DNA from: Mycolicibacterium confluentis
Lineage (GTDB): Bacteria; Actinomycetota; Actinomycetes; Mycobacteriales; Mycobacteriaceae
Direction of reading: 5' to 3'
Assembly (NCBI RefSeq): GCF_010729895.1
Contig: NZ_AP022612.1
Location: 4,340,001-4,404,000 of the forward strand
DNA length: 64,000 nucleotides
Every line of letters begins with the position of its first letter. Position 1 is the first letter of the stretch. The translations under genes and the position numbers were made by a program. Positions 17,666-26,896 of the stretch are shown here, in pieces. The notes beneath the pieces are model-generated. The model worked only from the letters and a program-made list of their open reading frames with translations. It was not told where the DNA came from and searched no databases.

Positions 17666-18210
17666 CTGAGCACCTTCTCGAAGGCCACCGGGTACACCGG
17701 TCCCGCCGCGGGCAGCGGTTCGGACAGGCGGACGTACCCCGCCGATTCGTAGAGGCGCTCGGCCTCCGGTTGCCGGTCCCCGGTCATCAGGTAGACCCTG
17801 CGGTAGCCACGCTGGACGATATCGACCTCGAGTTCGTCCAGGACGCGGCGAGCGAAGCGGCGCCGACGGTACGGCGTGTCGGTCCAGATGCGTTTGAGCT
17901 CGGCGGTGGCGGCGTCGAAGCGGCGGAATGCCCCACCCGTGACGGGCACGCCGTCGAGCAGACCGACGATCAGTGCCCCGTCCGGCGCCGCGAACTCCGC
18001 AGCCGGATAGTTGAGCAGTGCCTGCCGATGCCGGTCGACCGCACCGCCGTAGCGCTGCGAATACTCGGCGGCCAGCGCGTCCAGCAGTGGCGCGGCCAGG
18101 GGGTCGTCCTGCGCGACGCGCACGAAGACCAGAGCTTCACCGGTACCGATCACCACACCAGGGTCCAACGTGGGGCCGCGGAATGCATTCCTGCGCCCAG
18201 TTCTGCTCAC
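17662..18210 (-). CDS. GNAT-family N-acetyltransferase
   Basis: About 182 aa if started at the GTG at 18210; an ATG at 18252 is also open but would read through the divergent promoter region. The GNAT acetyl-CoA loop appears as YRRRRFARRVL, followed by a C-terminal GYRRVYLMTGDRQPEAERLYESAG strand-helix pattern (about 135-160) characteristic of the fold. First gene of the LLM operon, joined to the next by a GTGA overlap. It may acetylate the substrate or product of the LLM enzymes, or detoxify a related amine. Confidence 0.75.
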   Translation of the reverse strand: MSRTGRRNAFRGPTLDPGVVIGTGEALVFVRVAQDDPLAAPLLDALAAEYSQRYGGAVDRHRQALLNYPAAEFAAPDGALIVGLLDGVPVTGGAFRRFDAATAELKRIWTDTPYRRRRFARRVLDELEVDIVQRGYRRVYLMTGDRQPEAERLYESAGYVRLSEPLPAAGPVYPVAFEKVLR

Positions 18211-18243
18211 CGCGAGGCCAAGTTCGCCCTTGTCGCGCAAAAG

Positions 18244-18257
18244 TTGACACATGTAAA
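18244..18257. promoter_or_regulatory. Imperfect palindrome TTGACA-CA-TGTAAA
   Basis: TTGACA at 18244-18249, two bases, then TGTAAA at 18252-18257, between divergent GNAT and SDR genes and ending 9 bp before the SDR ATG. Five of six positions are symmetric. It looks like a TetR-type operator half-site pair. It is too close to the ATG to act simply as the -35 of the SDR gene. Confidence 0.3.
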
Positions 18258-18266
18258 GTCCGGCGC

Positions 18267-19130
18267 ATGGACAACATCCGGGGTAAGACCATCGCGATCA
18301 CGGGAGCGGCCCGCGGCATCGGTTACGCGACCGCTAAGGCCCTGCTGGCCCGCGGCGCGCGCGTCGTGATCGGCGACCGCGACGTGGCCGTCCTCGACAA
18401 GGCGGTCGGCGAGTTGATCCGCCTGGGTCAGGCCACCGGATATCCCGTGGACGTGACGGACGCCGAATCCTTCGCGGTGTTCCTCGACAAGGCGCGCACC
18501 GACGGTGCGGGCCACATCGACGTGCTGATCAACAACGCGGGCGTGATGCCCGTCGGCCCGTTCCTGGAGCAGACCGACCAGGCCATCCGCACCTCCGTCG
18601 AGGTCAACTTCAACGGCGTGCTCACCGGGTGCCGCCTGGTGCTTCCGGAGATGGTCAAGCGCCACAGCGGGCACATCGTCAACATCGCCTCGATCGCCGG
18701 CATGGTCGCCGTGCCCGGTCAGGCCGTCTACGCGGGAACCAAGTTCGCTGTCGTGGGTCTGTCCACCGCGCTGGCCGACGAGTTCGCGCCGCAGGGCGTC
18801 AACGTCAGCGTCGTCCTCCCGACGTTCACCAACACCGATCTCATCTCGGGCACCAAGGCCACGGGCGCCCAGAAGCCCGTGCAACCCGAGGACATCGCCG
18901 CGGCCGTCGTCAAGGTGCTCGACAAGCCCTCGATCACGCATCTGTCCGTGCCCGGCCCGCTGCGGGCCGTCGGCGCCCTGACGCAACTGCTCCCGGCCCG
19001 GGGCCGGCGCTGGCTGTCGCACAAGTTGGGCAACGACACGGTGTTCCTGAACTTCGACGCCTCGGCCCGGGCGGCCTATGAAAAGCGCGCCCAGAACGCC
19101 ACCGGCGTGCAGGAGAAGCCCGACACCTGA
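18267..19130 (+). CDS. Short-chain dehydrogenase/reductase
   Basis: 287 aa from the ATG at 18267. Classical SDR with TGAARGIG (residues 12-19), NNAGV near 90, SIAG for the catalytic Ser and YAGTK (Tyr/Lys). It lacks the usual C-terminal end of FabG and carries a 40-residue extension (LLPARGRRWLSHKLGND), as in the mycobacterial SDRs thought to act on lipids or steroids. It is divergent from the LLM operon and convergent, with a 7-bp gap, with the LuxR-type regulator. The substrate is unknown. Confidence 0.82.
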   Translation: MDNIRGKTIAITGAARGIGYATAKALLARGARVVIGDRDVAVLDKAVGELIRLGQATGYPVDVTDAESFAVFLDKARTDGAGHIDVLINNAGVMPVGPFLEQTDQAIRTSVEVNFNGVLTGCRLVLPEMVKRHSGHIVNIASIAGMVAVPGQAVYAGTKFAVVGLSTALADEFAPQGVNVSVVLPTFTNTDLISGTKATGAQKPVQPEDIAAAVVKVLDKPSITHLSVPGPLRAVGALTQLLPARGRRWLSHKLGNDTVFLNFDASARAAYEKRAQNATGVQEKPDT

Positions 19131-19137
19131 TCCGGTC

Positions 19138-21765
19138 CTAACCCGGTCCCGCCCGCATGATCCGGGCGAGTTCGGCCCGCGACGAGGCTCCCACGCGCTG
19201 ACAGGCCCGAAGGATGTGGCCCTCCACGGTGCGCACCGACGTCACGAGCTTGTCGGCGATCTCCTTGTTGGCCAGTCCTGCGGCCACCAACTCCGCCACC
19301 TCCCGCTGACGGCCCGTCAACGGTGTGGGTGTCGCTGGGCTGCGCGTCGCGGGGGTGCACAGGCCGCCGCATTCCTGGGCCAACTGCGCCGCGACCGAGG
19401 CCGCGAACAGGCCCCGGCTGCGGGACTGTGCGCCCGTGAACGCCACCGCGGCCTGGGCCGCGGCGTCGGCCGCCGTCGCGCGGTCGCCCACCTGCTGGTA
19501 GGCGGCCGACGCCGCGAGCAGACCCTCGCCGTCACGGGCCAGCAGGGCCTTGGCGTGCGACGCGACGGCATCGGCCAGCGGAAGCCGCAGCTGCGCGGCC
19601 AACTCACCGGCCCGCTGTGCGACAACGTCGAGGCCGTCGCGCACGCCCCACTGCACAGCGGCCTGCAGGCACGCCAGTTCGTGGGTGGGCTGGCCACGGC
19701 CGCGGGCCACGGCCGCCTCGGCCAGCACGGTGTCGATCGCCTCCTGCAGCGATCCGGCCGCCGCCAGCGCCCATCCCGTCGCGAGTGCCAACCCGGTCTG
19801 CATGAACAACGCGTCCGGTCGCACGCTCTGGCGTGCCTCGGCCAGCATCTCCGCGGCGGCCTCGGCCTCGCCCAGCTTGGCGTGCGCCTCGGCCAGGGCG
19901 AAGACGCACGCGGGTCGCAGACCCGTCGTGACGCCGTGCTTCTCGACCCCGGCCAGCGCCTCGTGCAGCTTCTTGGCCGCCGTCCCCACGTCGCCGCTCA
20001 TCAGGTCCGCGACACCCGCCATGAACACCAGGTTCGCGTAGGCCAGGCTCGGCATGTCCTGCGCCAGCGCGGAGAGCGTGTCGGCCGCGCGCCGGCACTC
20101 GTCGATCCGGCCCGTCAACCGGCACGCCCGCGCATACACGCCGGCGAACCAGAACCGCATATGCGAGCTCTCATACGAATTGGCGGCCCGCTCCTGCGCG
20201 GCCCGCGTCACCACCCCGATCTCCTCGGCATGTCCCAGCGCACCCGCCGCCATGACCAGAGCCACCGCCGCGAGCATCGCGTTCTGGTCCGACAGCGCAC
20301 CCGAGTCCAGCGCAATGCGTGCCTTGCGTTCCGCCTCCGAACACCTGGCGAACACCGCGTCCACGCACGCCTCGACCGAGTACCGGACGGCTCGCTGGTC
20401 GTCGGTCTCGTCGGGGCCGGCGAGGGCGGCCAGCAGTTCCTCGGCCTCGCGCGGGCGTCCCAGCATCCAGATCAGGTTCGCGGCCCGCAGCGTGGTCCAG
20501 CGGTGGCGATCGCCGACGTCGCGTTCCGACAGGTCGCGAAGGAACCCCTCGGCACCGTCGCCGTCACCGGCCAGGAATCTGTTGACCGCCATGACCTCAG
20601 CGGCGTCGTCGGACCCCGCGTCGGCAGCGGCCTTGGCGAACCTCTCCGCGAGGTCGAGGTCCAGCAGCTTCATGGTGTGCCGCGCAGCGTCGGTGAACAG
20701 CGGAGGATCCGGCGGCAGGTCGGACTCCAGCGTCAGCAGCGCGCGCCGCACCGTGACCTGCGGATCCCCGTCCGTGTGACGGGCCAACCGCTGCGCCAGT
20801 GCGCCGCGGACCTTCGACAGGTACATCTCCCCCACCGCGGCCCGGCGCAGTTCGCCGAACAGTGGGTGGGCCAACCGCATCGACAACAGATCGTTGCTGC
20901 GTTCGACCGTGATGAGCCGCATCTGCTCGGCGGCCTCCAGGGTCTCGCGGCCGACGAGGTCCTCCAGCACGTCGACGCGCAGGGGTTCACACTGCGACAA
21001 CGCATCGACCACCGTGGCCAACTCGGGTGACAGCCGATCCAGTTGGTTGCCCACCAGGTCCGTCATGTTCTGCGAGACCGCGACGTCACCGTCCCAGATC
21101 CACACCCCCGCGACCTGGCGGACCCGGCCCGCGGCCACCTGGTCCTTCAACAACTGCTGCAGGAAGAGTGCATTTCCGCCGGTGAGCCGCCAAAACCGTT
21201 GGGCACTGCGAGCATCCACGGGACCCTCAAGCACAGCTTCGACCATGGCCCGCGCCGACTCGGCCGACAGCGGTTCCAGGTCCAGGCGCGCCAGCAGGCC
21301 GTCCTTCCACAACGCGCGCACGGCGTCGGGTTCCCCGGCTCCCGTGCGGACCGTGACCACCAACCGGGCCTCGCGCGTCTGCGCCAACTGATGCACGACG
21401 TGCGCCGAGAATCCGTCGAGCAGATGGGCGTCGTCGATGCCGATGGTGATGCGGCCCTGACGTTGCTGGGAGACAAGAGAATTGATTACGCGCCGCACGC
21501 TGGGGCTCGGCTCGTTGATGGTGTCGCCGAGCGCTGCCATGAAGGCACCCAGTGGAATCGGCCGCGCCGATGCCGTGCCAACCACCCAATTTGTCCGCGT
21601 GCCGGCCGCGGCGGCCTGGGTCAGCAGTTCACGCGCAAGCCTGGTCTTGCCCACGCCCGCAGGCCCGGCGATCACCACGCCCGCGTAGTTGCCAACCCCA
21701 CTCAGCGCCCGACGAAGTGTCGCCAGTTCACTGTCCCGCCCGGTCAGCGCCTCCCCGCTGATCAC
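19138..21765 (-). CDS. Large LuxR-type ATPase regulator (LAL/MalT-like)
   Basis: 875 aa from a GTG. Walker A GPAGVGKT is at 34-41 and a Walker B-like ITIGIDDAHLL near 103-113. A long, Ala-rich TPR-like central region (about 300-780) follows, and a C-terminal LuxR-type HTH at about 815-870 (LTGRQREVAELVAAG, EIADKL, VRTVEGH). Such LAL regulators bind a ligand through the helical repeats and activate transcription in an ATP-dependent way. It stands alone between an SDR and metZ. No target can be named, and I see no acyl-homoserine-lactone-binding domain. Confidence 0.87.
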   Translation of the reverse strand: MISGEALTGRDSELATLRRALSGVGNYAGVVIAGPAGVGKTRLARELLTQAAAAGTRTNWVVGTASARPIPLGAFMAALGDTINEPSPSVRRVINSLVSQQRQGRITIGIDDAHLLDGFSAHVVHQLAQTREARLVVTVRTGAGEPDAVRALWKDGLLARLDLEPLSAESARAMVEAVLEGPVDARSAQRFWRLTGGNALFLQQLLKDQVAAGRVRQVAGVWIWDGDVAVSQNMTDLVGNQLDRLSPELATVVDALSQCEPLRVDVLEDLVGRETLEAAEQMRLITVERSNDLLSMRLAHPLFGELRRAAVGEMYLSKVRGALAQRLARHTDGDPQVTVRRALLTLESDLPPDPPLFTDAARHTMKLLDLDLAERFAKAAADAGSDDAAEVMAVNRFLAGDGDGAEGFLRDLSERDVGDRHRWTTLRAANLIWMLGRPREAEELLAALAGPDETDDQRAVRYSVEACVDAVFARCSEAERKARIALDSGALSDQNAMLAAVALVMAAGALGHAEEIGVVTRAAQERAANSYESSHMRFWFAGVYARACRLTGRIDECRRAADTLSALAQDMPSLAYANLVFMAGVADLMSGDVGTAAKKLHEALAGVEKHGVTTGLRPACVFALAEAHAKLGEAEAAAEMLAEARQSVRPDALFMQTGLALATGWALAAAGSLQEAIDTVLAEAAVARGRGQPTHELACLQAAVQWGVRDGLDVVAQRAGELAAQLRLPLADAVASHAKALLARDGEGLLAASAAYQQVGDRATAADAAAQAAVAFTGAQSRSRGLFAASVAAQLAQECGGLCTPATRSPATPTPLTGRQREVAELVAAGLANKEIADKLVTSVRTVEGHILRACQRVGASSRAELARIMRAGPG

Positions 21766-21819
21766 GGGCCGACTATAACCCCGTCGGGCCTTTCAGTTGG
21801 GGCTAACGACCATTCGCGG

Positions 21820-23040
21820 TCAGGACAGCGCCTGATCCAGGTCGGCCAGCAGATCCTCGGTGCCCTCCAGGCCGATCGAGATGCGCACCACGCCGTCGCC
21901 CAGACCGATCGCCGCGCGACCCTCGGGCCCCATCGCGCGGTGCGTCGTGGTGGCCGGGTGCGTGATGAGCGATTTGGCGTCGCCGAGGTTGTTCGAGATG
22001 TCGATCAACCGCAGCTTGTCGAGCACCTCGAAGGCACGCTGCTTGCCGCCGTCCTTAGGCGCGTCGAGTTCGAACGTGACGACGGTGCCGCCGCCGGACA
22101 TCTGCTTCTTGGCCAGTTCGTGCTGCGGGTGCGACTCGAGGAACGGGTAGCGGACCCAGCGCACCCCGGGGTGGCCCTCCAGGAACTGTGCGATGCGCAG
22201 CGCCGAGGCGGTGCTGTGGTTGACGCGGAGGGCAAGCGTCTCAAGCCCTTTCAGCAGCGTCCAGGCATTGAACGAGCTGATCGCGGGGCCGGTGTGCCGC
22301 ATCAACGTCTGCACCGGGCCGTCGATGTACTCCTTGTCGCCCAGGATCGCCCCGCCGAGGACGCGGCCCTGCCCGTCGATGTGCTTGGTGCCCGAATACA
22401 CGACGACATCGGCACCCAACGGCATTCCCTGCTGCAGCAGCGGGGTGGCAAAAACGTTGTCCAGCACCACCTTCGCACCTGCAGCATGCGCGAGTTCGCT
22501 GACGGCGGCGATGTCGACCAGCGACTGCATCGGGTTGGACGGGGTCTCGAAGAACACGGCCTGCGTCGGCTTACTGAGCGCGGCCTCCCACTGCTCGAGG
22601 TCGTCGCCGTCGACGAACACGGTCTCGACACCCCATCGCGGCAGGATCTCGTTGCACACCACGAAGCAGGACCCGAACAGGCTGCGGGCCGCCACCAGGC
22701 GATCCCCGGCGGACAACAGCGCGCCCAGTGCGGTGAACACCGCGGCCATGCCCGTCGCGGTCGCGAAGGCCGCGGGCGCGTCCTCGATCAGGCGAAGCCG
22801 CTCCTCGAACATCGTGATCGTCGGGTTGCCGTAGCGCGAGTACACGTAGCGGTCGATCTCGCCGGTGAACGCCTTCTCGGCGTCGGCCGCGCTGGCGTAG
22901 ACGTACCCCGAGTTCAGGTACAGCGCCTCGGCGGTCTCCTCGAAGTTCGAGCGCAGCAGGCCGCCCCGCACACCGATCGTGGCCTGGCTGACGCCGTCGG
23001 GAAGCGGCTTGGGGATGCGGACGGAGGGCACCTCGCTCAT
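21820..23040 (-). CDS. metZ: O-succinylhomoserine sulfhydrylase
   Basis: 406 aa Cys/Met-metabolism PLP enzyme. YVYSRYGNPTITMFEERL near residues 71-88 and the PLP lysine in YSGTKHIDGQGR are diagnostic of the cystathionine-gamma-synthase-like group. MetZ makes homocysteine from O-succinylhomoserine and sulfide. It is coupled (ATGA) to the rhodanese gene upstream, the same metZ-rhodanese pair as Rv0391/Rv0390, which supports MetZ over other members of the family. Confidence 0.93.
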   Translation of the reverse strand: MSEVPSVRIPKPLPDGVSQATIGVRGGLLRSNFEETAEALYLNSGYVYASAADAEKAFTGEIDRYVYSRYGNPTITMFEERLRLIEDAPAAFATATGMAAVFTALGALLSAGDRLVAARSLFGSCFVVCNEILPRWGVETVFVDGDDLEQWEAALSKPTQAVFFETPSNPMQSLVDIAAVSELAHAAGAKVVLDNVFATPLLQQGMPLGADVVVYSGTKHIDGQGRVLGGAILGDKEYIDGPVQTLMRHTGPAISSFNAWTLLKGLETLALRVNHSTASALRIAQFLEGHPGVRWVRYPFLESHPQHELAKKQMSGGGTVVTFELDAPKDGGKQRAFEVLDKLRLIDISNNLGDAKSLITHPATTTHRAMGPEGRAAIGLGDGVVRISIGLEGTEDLLADLDQALS

Positions 23041-23450
23041 GACTGCACCCACGGTAGGCCCACGGCGCGCCATCCGGTGCCGCCGCGATGCTTCTGGTCG
23101 TCGAGGTTGCCCTCGAAGCCGTCGAGCACGTTGTAGGACGGGCCGATGCCGGCCTCGGTGGCTGCCTCGGCGGCGCCGATCGAGCGGTTGCCCGACCGGC
23201 ACAGGAAGATCACCGGACGCTCGCCGGGCGTGAGGCCGGCGGCCAAGAGGTCGTCGACGAACCCGTCGTTGCGGGTTCCGTCGGTGCGATTCCACTCGAT
23301 GAACACGGCGTCGCGGCCGAGGCTGGACACGTCAGGCACCCCGACGAACTTCCACTCGGCGTCGGTACGACAGTCGACGAGCACCGCATCCGGGTTGTCG
23401 CTGAGTAACCGCCACGCCTCTTCAGGGGTGATATCGCCTGCATAACTCAC
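23037..23450 (-). CDS. Rhodanese-domain protein (Rv0390-like)
   Basis: 137 aa single rhodanese domain with the active-site Cys84 in FLCRSGNRS and DCRTDAEW (26-33) as the N-terminal signature. Rhodaneses carry persulfide sulfur on this Cys. Overlapping metZ by 4 bp, it may deliver or channel sulfur for homocysteine synthesis (inference from pairing, which is conserved in mycobacteria). Confidence 0.9.
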   Translation of the reverse strand: MSYAGDITPEEAWRLLSDNPDAVLVDCRTDAEWKFVGVPDVSSLGRDAVFIEWNRTDGTRNDGFVDDLLAAGLTPGERPVIFLCRSGNRSIGAAEAATEAGIGPSYNVLDGFEGNLDDQKHRGGTGWRAVGLPWVQS

Positions 23451-23534
23451 GTGTCCGAGTTTTCCACATCAACGCAGACGGCTTGCAGCGAGACCACCCG
23501 CATGCGACCCCCGGCACACACTCCCCGGTGGGGG

Positions 23535-23978
23535 TCAGCGGGGCCCCAGCGTGCACAGCCGCCACGTGCCGTCCTCGTTGACGAACTCCGAGGGCGTCTC
23601 GATCTTGTCGTCCTCGGAGTTCTCGAAGTGATACACGACGGTCGCCGTCGCGCGGTCCCCGTCGACCGAGATGCCGAGCACGTCATCGACGTAGCGCGCA
23701 CCTCGGGCGGCCACCGAGGCGCGCTGGTCATCGAGCACCGTGGCCTCGCTGCCCTGCTGCGCGGCGCACGTGCTGGCCTCGAATGCGGGGTAGTCGAGTC
23801 GCTGGAGCGCGTCGTTGTGGGCGATCGCGGCCCGCACGACGGCCTCGCGCCTGCTGTCGTCGCCGCCGCGAAACAGCGTCACGACGCCGATTCCGATCAC
23901 GGCGAGCACAATGATCGCGAGCGCGGCCAGGAACGGCGCGGCGCTGGTTCCGCTGGAGTCGGGCTTGCGGCCGATCAT
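23535..23978 (-). CDS. Small membrane-anchored protein, Rv0361-like exported domain
   Basis: 147 aa. A short cytoplasmic N-terminus, one TM helix (about 14-36) and an exported NTF2/DUF4878-like domain with two Cys, one in ASTC near residue 70 and one at the end (WRLCTLG), that could form a disulfide. The same layout and Cys pattern occur in the Rv0361-type protein at 35610-36407. Overlaps purT by 4 bp (ATGA), on the same strand and downstream of it in transcription order, so it is co-translated with purT. Function unknown. Confidence 0.8.
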   Translation of the reverse strand: MIGRKPDSSGTSAAPFLAALAIIVLAVIGIGVVTLFRGGDDSRREAVVRAAIAHNDALQRLDYPAFEASTCAAQQGSEATVLDDQRASVAARGARYVDDVLGISVDGDRATATVVYHFENSEDDKIETPSEFVNEDGTWRLCTLGPR

Positions 23979-25159
23979 GCGTCGTCCCCGCGAAGTGCCG
24001 CCGAGGCCTGCCGGGCCCGTTCCCGAGCCTGCTGAACATCCGGCGCCGTGGCGAGGGCCACCCCGAACCGAGTGCGACTCGGGCCCGGCGTCGCCGTGGG
24101 CGCCGGGAACACCAGCACGTCGCTCTCGGGGGTGCGCAGCGCCGCGCCGATGCGCGGCGCCAGATCGGCGCCGGCGGGCGGTTGGTAGGTCACCTCGGCC
24201 GCGCCCGGCGAGATCATGATGGTGTCGACGGGCAGACCCAGCGCGGCCCGCGCCTGCAGGTCGAACACCGACAGCCGTTGCGTGCGCGCCGTGACCAGCG
24301 CGCTGTCATGAGGCAGCGCGGTGACGTCCGAGAAGTACACCTCGTCACCGCGGACCAGCAGTTCCACTCCGAACACACCCCTTCCACCGAACGCGTTGAC
24401 GATACGTGCGGCGATCGAGCGGGCCGAATCCAAGGCCACGGGCGTCAACTGCTGGGGCTGCCAGCACTCCAGGACGCCGTCGACGTGCCGATGCCCGATG
24501 GGTTCGCAGAACTGTGGTGCGCCGGCGTCGCCGCTGCGCACCGCCAGCAGGGTCACCTCGTGATCGATGTCGACCACCGATTCAGCGAGCACCCGCCGGT
24601 GCGCGAACCGCCCGCCCGCCGACACCGCGGCCTCCCAGGCCGGTGCGACGTCGTCGTCGCGCAGAAGCACCGACTGCCCTGCGCCGGGCACCGCGATCAG
24701 CGGTTTGACGACCATCGGATAGCCCGCGTGCAGCGCGACGCTCTGCAGTTCCTCGACCGACCCCGCGAACCAGAACGGCGCGGTCGGCAACCCGAGTTCG
24801 TCGGCCGCCAGTCGGCGCATCCCCTCACGATCCAGGCTCAGCCGCGCTCGGCGGGCACTGGGCACCACCGTCGCGGACCCGGCCTCAGCGGCCGCGAGCG
24901 CGTCCGCGGCGACCGCATCGGTGGCCGACACCACGCAGTCGGGACGGAACCGCTCGATCGCCGCGGTCAGTGCGTCGGAATCGGTGAGCGCGACCACTGC
25001 GGACTCGCCGGCGACCTGCAGGGCCGGCGCGTCGGCATGCCCGTCGACGGCGATCACGTGGGCGCCCAGTCGGGTGAAGCCGGCCACCACCTCGCGGCCC
25101 AGTTCGGCAGCGCCGAGGAGCAGCACGCGGGGCGGCCGCGGGCCCGGCGTGCCAGTCAC
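23975..25159 (-). CDS. purT: Formate-dependent GAR transformylase
   Basis: 394 aa from a GTG at 25159, matching the 392-394 aa of PurT. VLLLGAAELGREV (about 11-23) is the N-terminal PurT/PurK signature. The ATP-grasp domain shows VVKPLIAVPGAGQSV and the metal-binding FGVELLVRGDEVYFSDV (about 265-281). PurT makes formyl-GAR from GAR, formate and ATP in purine synthesis. Longer in-frame starts exist but extend into the divergent antiporter promoter. Confidence 0.93.
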   Translation of the reverse strand: MTGTPGPRPPRVLLLGAAELGREVVAGFTRLGAHVIAVDGHADAPALQVAGESAVVALTDSDALTAAIERFRPDCVVSATDAVAADALAAAEAGSATVVPSARRARLSLDREGMRRLAADELGLPTAPFWFAGSVEELQSVALHAGYPMVVKPLIAVPGAGQSVLLRDDDVAPAWEAAVSAGGRFAHRRVLAESVVDIDHEVTLLAVRSGDAGAPQFCEPIGHRHVDGVLECWQPQQLTPVALDSARSIAARIVNAFGGRGVFGVELLVRGDEVYFSDVTALPHDSALVTARTQRLSVFDLQARAALGLPVDTIMISPGAAEVTYQPPAGADLAPRIGAALRTPESDVLVFPAPTATPGPSRTRFGVALATAPDVQQARERARQASAALRGDDA

Positions 25160-25309
25160 TGCCGCAACTCCCGCACGGCCAGCAGGGCTGAACACCGTCG
25201 GGCCAGCCTCACGGCGCGCCCCGGTCCGCGAGATGCTGAATGCTGCGGAGGGGGGTACTGCGCATGGTTTCCAGGATAGGGGCACAGCCCCGAGCGGAGG
25301 TTTGCCTCG

Positions 25310-26896
25310 ATGTCTGCCCAACTGTTGGTGGTCCTGTTGGGAGCGGTGCTGCTATCGGCGATCTCTCGGCGCTACAACCTGTCCTCCCCGTTGGTCCTGG
25401 TGGTCGCGGGGCTGGTCATCGGGCTGATCCCGGCGGTGCCGGACGTCGAACTGGACCCCGAACTGGTGCTGTTCGTGGTGCTGCCGCCGCTGCTGTGGTC
25501 GGCCGGCCTGGAGAGCTCGTATGTCAGCCTGCGCCGAAACTTCGCCCCGATCAGCGCGCTCGCGGTCGGGCTTCCGTTGGCGACGACGTTCGCGGTGGGT
25601 TTCGTCGCGTATCAGACCGTTCCCGAACTGACGCTGGCCGCCGCGCTGGTGCTCGGGGCGATCGTGGCGCCGCCGGACGCGGTGTCGGCCACGGCGATCG
25701 GCCGCCGCCTTGGACTGTCGCGGCGCACGATGACGCTGCTCGGAGGTGAGAGCCTGCTCAACGACGCGACCGCGCTCACGGCGTACAAGGTGACGCTGGG
25801 CCTCGCGATCGGCATGGCCGAGAGCGTGCAGCACGCGCTGGGTGTCTTCGCGTGGGCCGTGGCCGGCGGAGTGCTCGTGGGGTTCGTGATCGGCAAGCTG
25901 ATCGTGCAGGTCCGCAGTTGGCTCGACGATTCGGTGGCCGAGAGCGCCATCGGACTGCTCGCGCCGTTCGCCATCTACCTGATCGCCGAGGAGGTCAACG
26001 GATCCGGCGTCCTGGCCGTGGTGGTCGCGGCCCTGGTCCTGGGGCACCGCTCCACCGAGGCCGGTTACGCCACCCGCCTGCAGGATGACGCGGTGTGGCG
26101 CGCCGTGCAGTTGCTCCTGGAGTCGTTCGCGTTCCTGCTGATCGGCCTGCAGCTGCCTCAGGTGGTGCGTGAGATGGAGGGCATCCCGGCCGCGACCCTG
26201 ATCCTGTCGTCGGTCGCGGTGACGATGACGGTGTTGGCGGTGCGGATTGCCTGGGTGTTCGGCTTCACCTACCTGGTTCCACATCCGCGCCACGAAAAGC
26301 CGACAGCGGCAGGAACTCTGGTGGTCGCCTGGGCCGGTATGCGCGGCGTGGTCTCGTTGGCCGCGGCCTTCGGCGTTCCGCTGACGACGTTGTCGGGCGC
26401 GCCGTTCCCGGGGCGCCCGTATGTCATCTTCCTGACGTTCGTGGTGGTCGTGGGCACGCTGCTGCTGCATGGCCTGACGCTGCCGTGGCTGATCCGGCGT
26501 CTCGGCGTCAGCGGCGCCGAGGAGGCGCATTCGGACGCACTGGCCATCGTCGCAGTGCGCACCCGCGCTGCCGAGGCCGCCGAGCGTCGCCTCGATGCGA
26601 GGCTCGCCAAGGCACGTGCCGCAGGTAAACCCATGGACTCCTACGACAAGGCCGCGAAGGTGCTGCGCGAGTGGAGCCGGCGGCGACGCAACGAGGTCTG
26701 GGAGGATCGTCTCGGCCGCGGCGACGAGGAGTTGGGCCCCGCGCCCGCCGCGGCGTTCCGCCGCCTGCGGTTGGACATGTTGGCCGCCGAACGCGAGACG
26801 TTCATCGCCGAACGCGATGCCGACCGCATCGACGACGAGGTGCTGCGCACATTGATGCGCGATCTGGACCTGCAGGAGGCCACGCTCAACCGGTGA
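25310..26896 (+). CDS. CPA1 monovalent cation/H+ antiporter (NhaP/YjcE-like)
   Basis: 528 aa with about 12 TM helices in the first 400 residues. GESLLNDATALTAY in TM5 holds the CPA1 ND motif, and GAIVAPPDAVSA and WAGMRGVVSLAAA are further CPA1 signatures. A charged cytoplasmic tail (about 400-528) follows. It exchanges Na+ or K+ for protons across the membrane. Its 3' end overlaps the convergent MarR gene by 11 bp. Divergent from purT with a 150-bp spacer in which I see nothing distinctive. Confidence 0.9.
   Translation: MSAQLLVVLLGAVLLSAISRRYNLSSPLVLVVAGLVIGLIPAVPDVELDPELVLFVVLPPLLWSAGLESSYVSLRRNFAPISALAVGLPLATTFAVGFVAYQTVPELTLAAALVLGAIVAPPDAVSATAIGRRLGLSRRTMTLLGGESLLNDATALTAYKVTLGLAIGMAESVQHALGVFAWAVAGGVLVGFVIGKLIVQVRSWLDDSVAESAIGLLAPFAIYLIAEEVNGSGVLAVVVAALVLGHRSTEAGYATRLQDDAVWRAVQLLLESFAFLLIGLQLPQVVREMEGIPAATLILSSVAVTMTVLAVRIAWVFGFTYLVPHPRHEKPTAAGTLVVAWAGMRGVVSLAAAFGVPLTTLSGAPFPGRPYVIFLTFVVVVGTLLLHGLTLPWLIRRLGVSGAEEAHSDALAIVAVRTRAAEAAERRLDARLAKARAAGKPMDSYDKAAKVLREWSRRRRNEVWEDRLGRGDEELGPAPAAAFRRLRLDMLAAERETFIAERDADRIDDEVLRTLMRDLDLQEATLNR

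Noticed and set aside
18244..18249. TTGACA read as a -35 promoter box for the SDR gene
   Set aside because: It lies only 17 bp before the ATG, leaving no room for a -10 and start site upstream of the coding region.
19078..23136. Two long plus-strand frames (650 and 697 aa)
   Set aside because: Antisense to the LuxR-type regulator and metZ; shadow composition and no motif.
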